A DNA stretch of 64,000 nucleotides, from NCBI GenBank assembly GCA_037447655.1, contig JBBHKE010002758.1, forward strand, positions 1 to 64,000, in the 5' to 3' direction. A program made the translations under genes and the position numbers. A model generated the notes under the pieces. It was not told where the DNA came from, did no database searches, and was given only the letters and a program-made list of their open reading frames with translations. This DNA comes from Zygnema cylindricum. Its lineage: Eukaryota > Streptophyta > Zygnematophyceae > Zygnematales > Zygnemataceae. This document shows positions 63,222 to 64,000 of this stretch, one piece after another; the first letter of the stretch is position 1, and each line of letters opens with the position of its first letter.

Positions 63222-64000
63222 GGTTATGGGCCCACCCTTTAGGATGCCCATTTTTAATGGAACATGGGTCATATACTAGGAGACCATGATGAGGGGTGCA
63301 TTGTTTGAAAAACGGTTTTGGGGCATTGTGACTGGTCGTGTGCGTCGACCAATCGCAAAATTTGGAGTTTCACCAAGGTTTCGAGGATCTAGATTCACAA
63401 GAGGATTTGCGGAGGTAGAGGTGGTAGAGGATGTTGGAGAAAGCATCGTGTTTGACACTAAAAGGAGAATGGGAAGGAGAAACTCACACCAATGGCTACT
63501 AGATCGGTTCGAGTAGCAGATGTTTAGAAAATCGAGGAAATTAATACTGAAATTTGGGATTTCAACAACACCGTGGCAACTGATTTTATTTTCGGGCGTC
63601 TCACTTAAGCACTTGATACACCTCATCTTCATGTGGACAGGGCGGACGAGTTGTGGGAGGCTTTTTCCAACATTTACAAGAGCGGTACCATCACTAGCAG
63701 AAGCTGGCAGATTAGAAGGTACAAGTATATGTGTACAAAGGGGGAAAGATGTTAGACTTTTGTAATGACTTGGTCGGGTTATTTATGGAGTTGGGGAGTG
63801 CATGAAAAAGGAAGATCGAGAAAGAGAAGGTGGATACTTTGTTGAAAAACTCCCAGATGATTATAAAAACATTATTAACATGCTTAACGATTTGCCAAAT
63901 CATCGATGGATGTGGAATTTCGTTGTGGGGATGATTTTGGTTTGGGAAAGCACAAGTGAGATTTGGAGAGGAAGAAAGAGTGTACGAGCATTGGCTGGTG
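63202..64000 (+). pseudogene. gag: Copia-A copy 5 gag, partial
   Basis: The frame opens at ATG 63202 in the LTR, crosses the primer site, and gives MPIFNGTWVIY with a stop (TAG at 63277-63279) in the FIYW motif. GALFEKRFWGIVTGRV follows from 63298. Further breaks lie at 63514-63516 and around 63765. The gag middle (MLDFCNDLVGLFMEL, LPDDYKNIINMLNDLPNHRW) is recognisable across frames up to the window end. Confidence 0.83.
63222..63236 (+). other. primer binding site, initiator tRNA-Met anticodon arm, exact
   Basis: GGTTATGGGCCCACC, 15 of 15, immediately after the LTR. Confidence 0.9.

Larger units (their letters stand above)
62228..64000 (+). mobile_element. Copia-A copy 5, runs off the window
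   Basis: 5' LTR 62228-63221, exact primer site, then gag to the window end. It is inserted in the integrase finger region of copy 4. LTR subfamily differs in its 5' third from the ATTTCTACA type. Confidence 0.88.

Overview
The window is repeat-dense plant nuclear DNA. The evidence is LTR retrotransposons of the two plant superfamilies (Ty1/copia and chromodomain-bearing Ty3/gypsy), a hAT DNA transposon, CACTA-like repeats, and leader-like sequence with ACCCTAA (telo-box) motifs. The species cannot be named from sequence alone; a land plant is the safe statement, and I see no feature fixing the lineage. I find no host gene that is both intact and convincing. Only the first 3.2 kb looks like former single-copy host DNA.

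Layout. 1-3210: non-LTR DNA with short repeats and a minus-strand protease-like relic. 3211-8263: Copia-A copy 1 (+), decayed and 3'-truncated. 8460-9448: minus-strand Copia-A-type LTR. 9449-23349: two chromovirus-type gypsy copies in tandem sharing one LTR at 13151-13660; copy 2 carries a solo Copia-A LTR, an extra ORF between chromodomain and 3' LTR, and a 3' LTR split by an LTR inside an LTR. 23350-29665: Copia-B (+) in an LTR-sharing tandem arrangement. 29666-32344: unassigned DNA with CACTA-like repeats. 32345-52089: Copia-B (-), interrupted by Copia-A copy 2, itself interrupted by Copia-A copy 3; target-site duplications TGGTT and CTTAA prove the nesting order. 52090-54722: unassigned DNA with tandem repeats. 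54723-55734: minus-strand Copia-A LTR. 56283-59591: hAT relic with about 0.5 kb inverted ends. 59592-62227: Copia-A copy 4 (+), truncated. 62228-64000: Copia-A copy 5 (+), running off the window.

How the parts work. Copia-A, Copia-B and the gypsy are independent retroelements. Each encodes or encoded gag, protease, integrase, reverse transcriptase and RNase H, in copia order (integrase before RT) or gypsy order (integrase last). Nearly every frame is broken, so most copies are fossils; the gypsy gag-protease frame and Copia-B RT are the longest open frames.

The most interesting biology is in Copia-A. Its primer site matches the anticodon arm, not the 3' end, of initiator tRNA-Met (half-tRNA priming as in Drosophila copia). 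Gag appears to start inside the LTR and to be translated through that primer site. Every LTR copy carries an antisense tRNA-like module and a cluster of GTAC motifs. The extra sense ORF in gypsy copy 2 is the best candidate for an undescribed protein.
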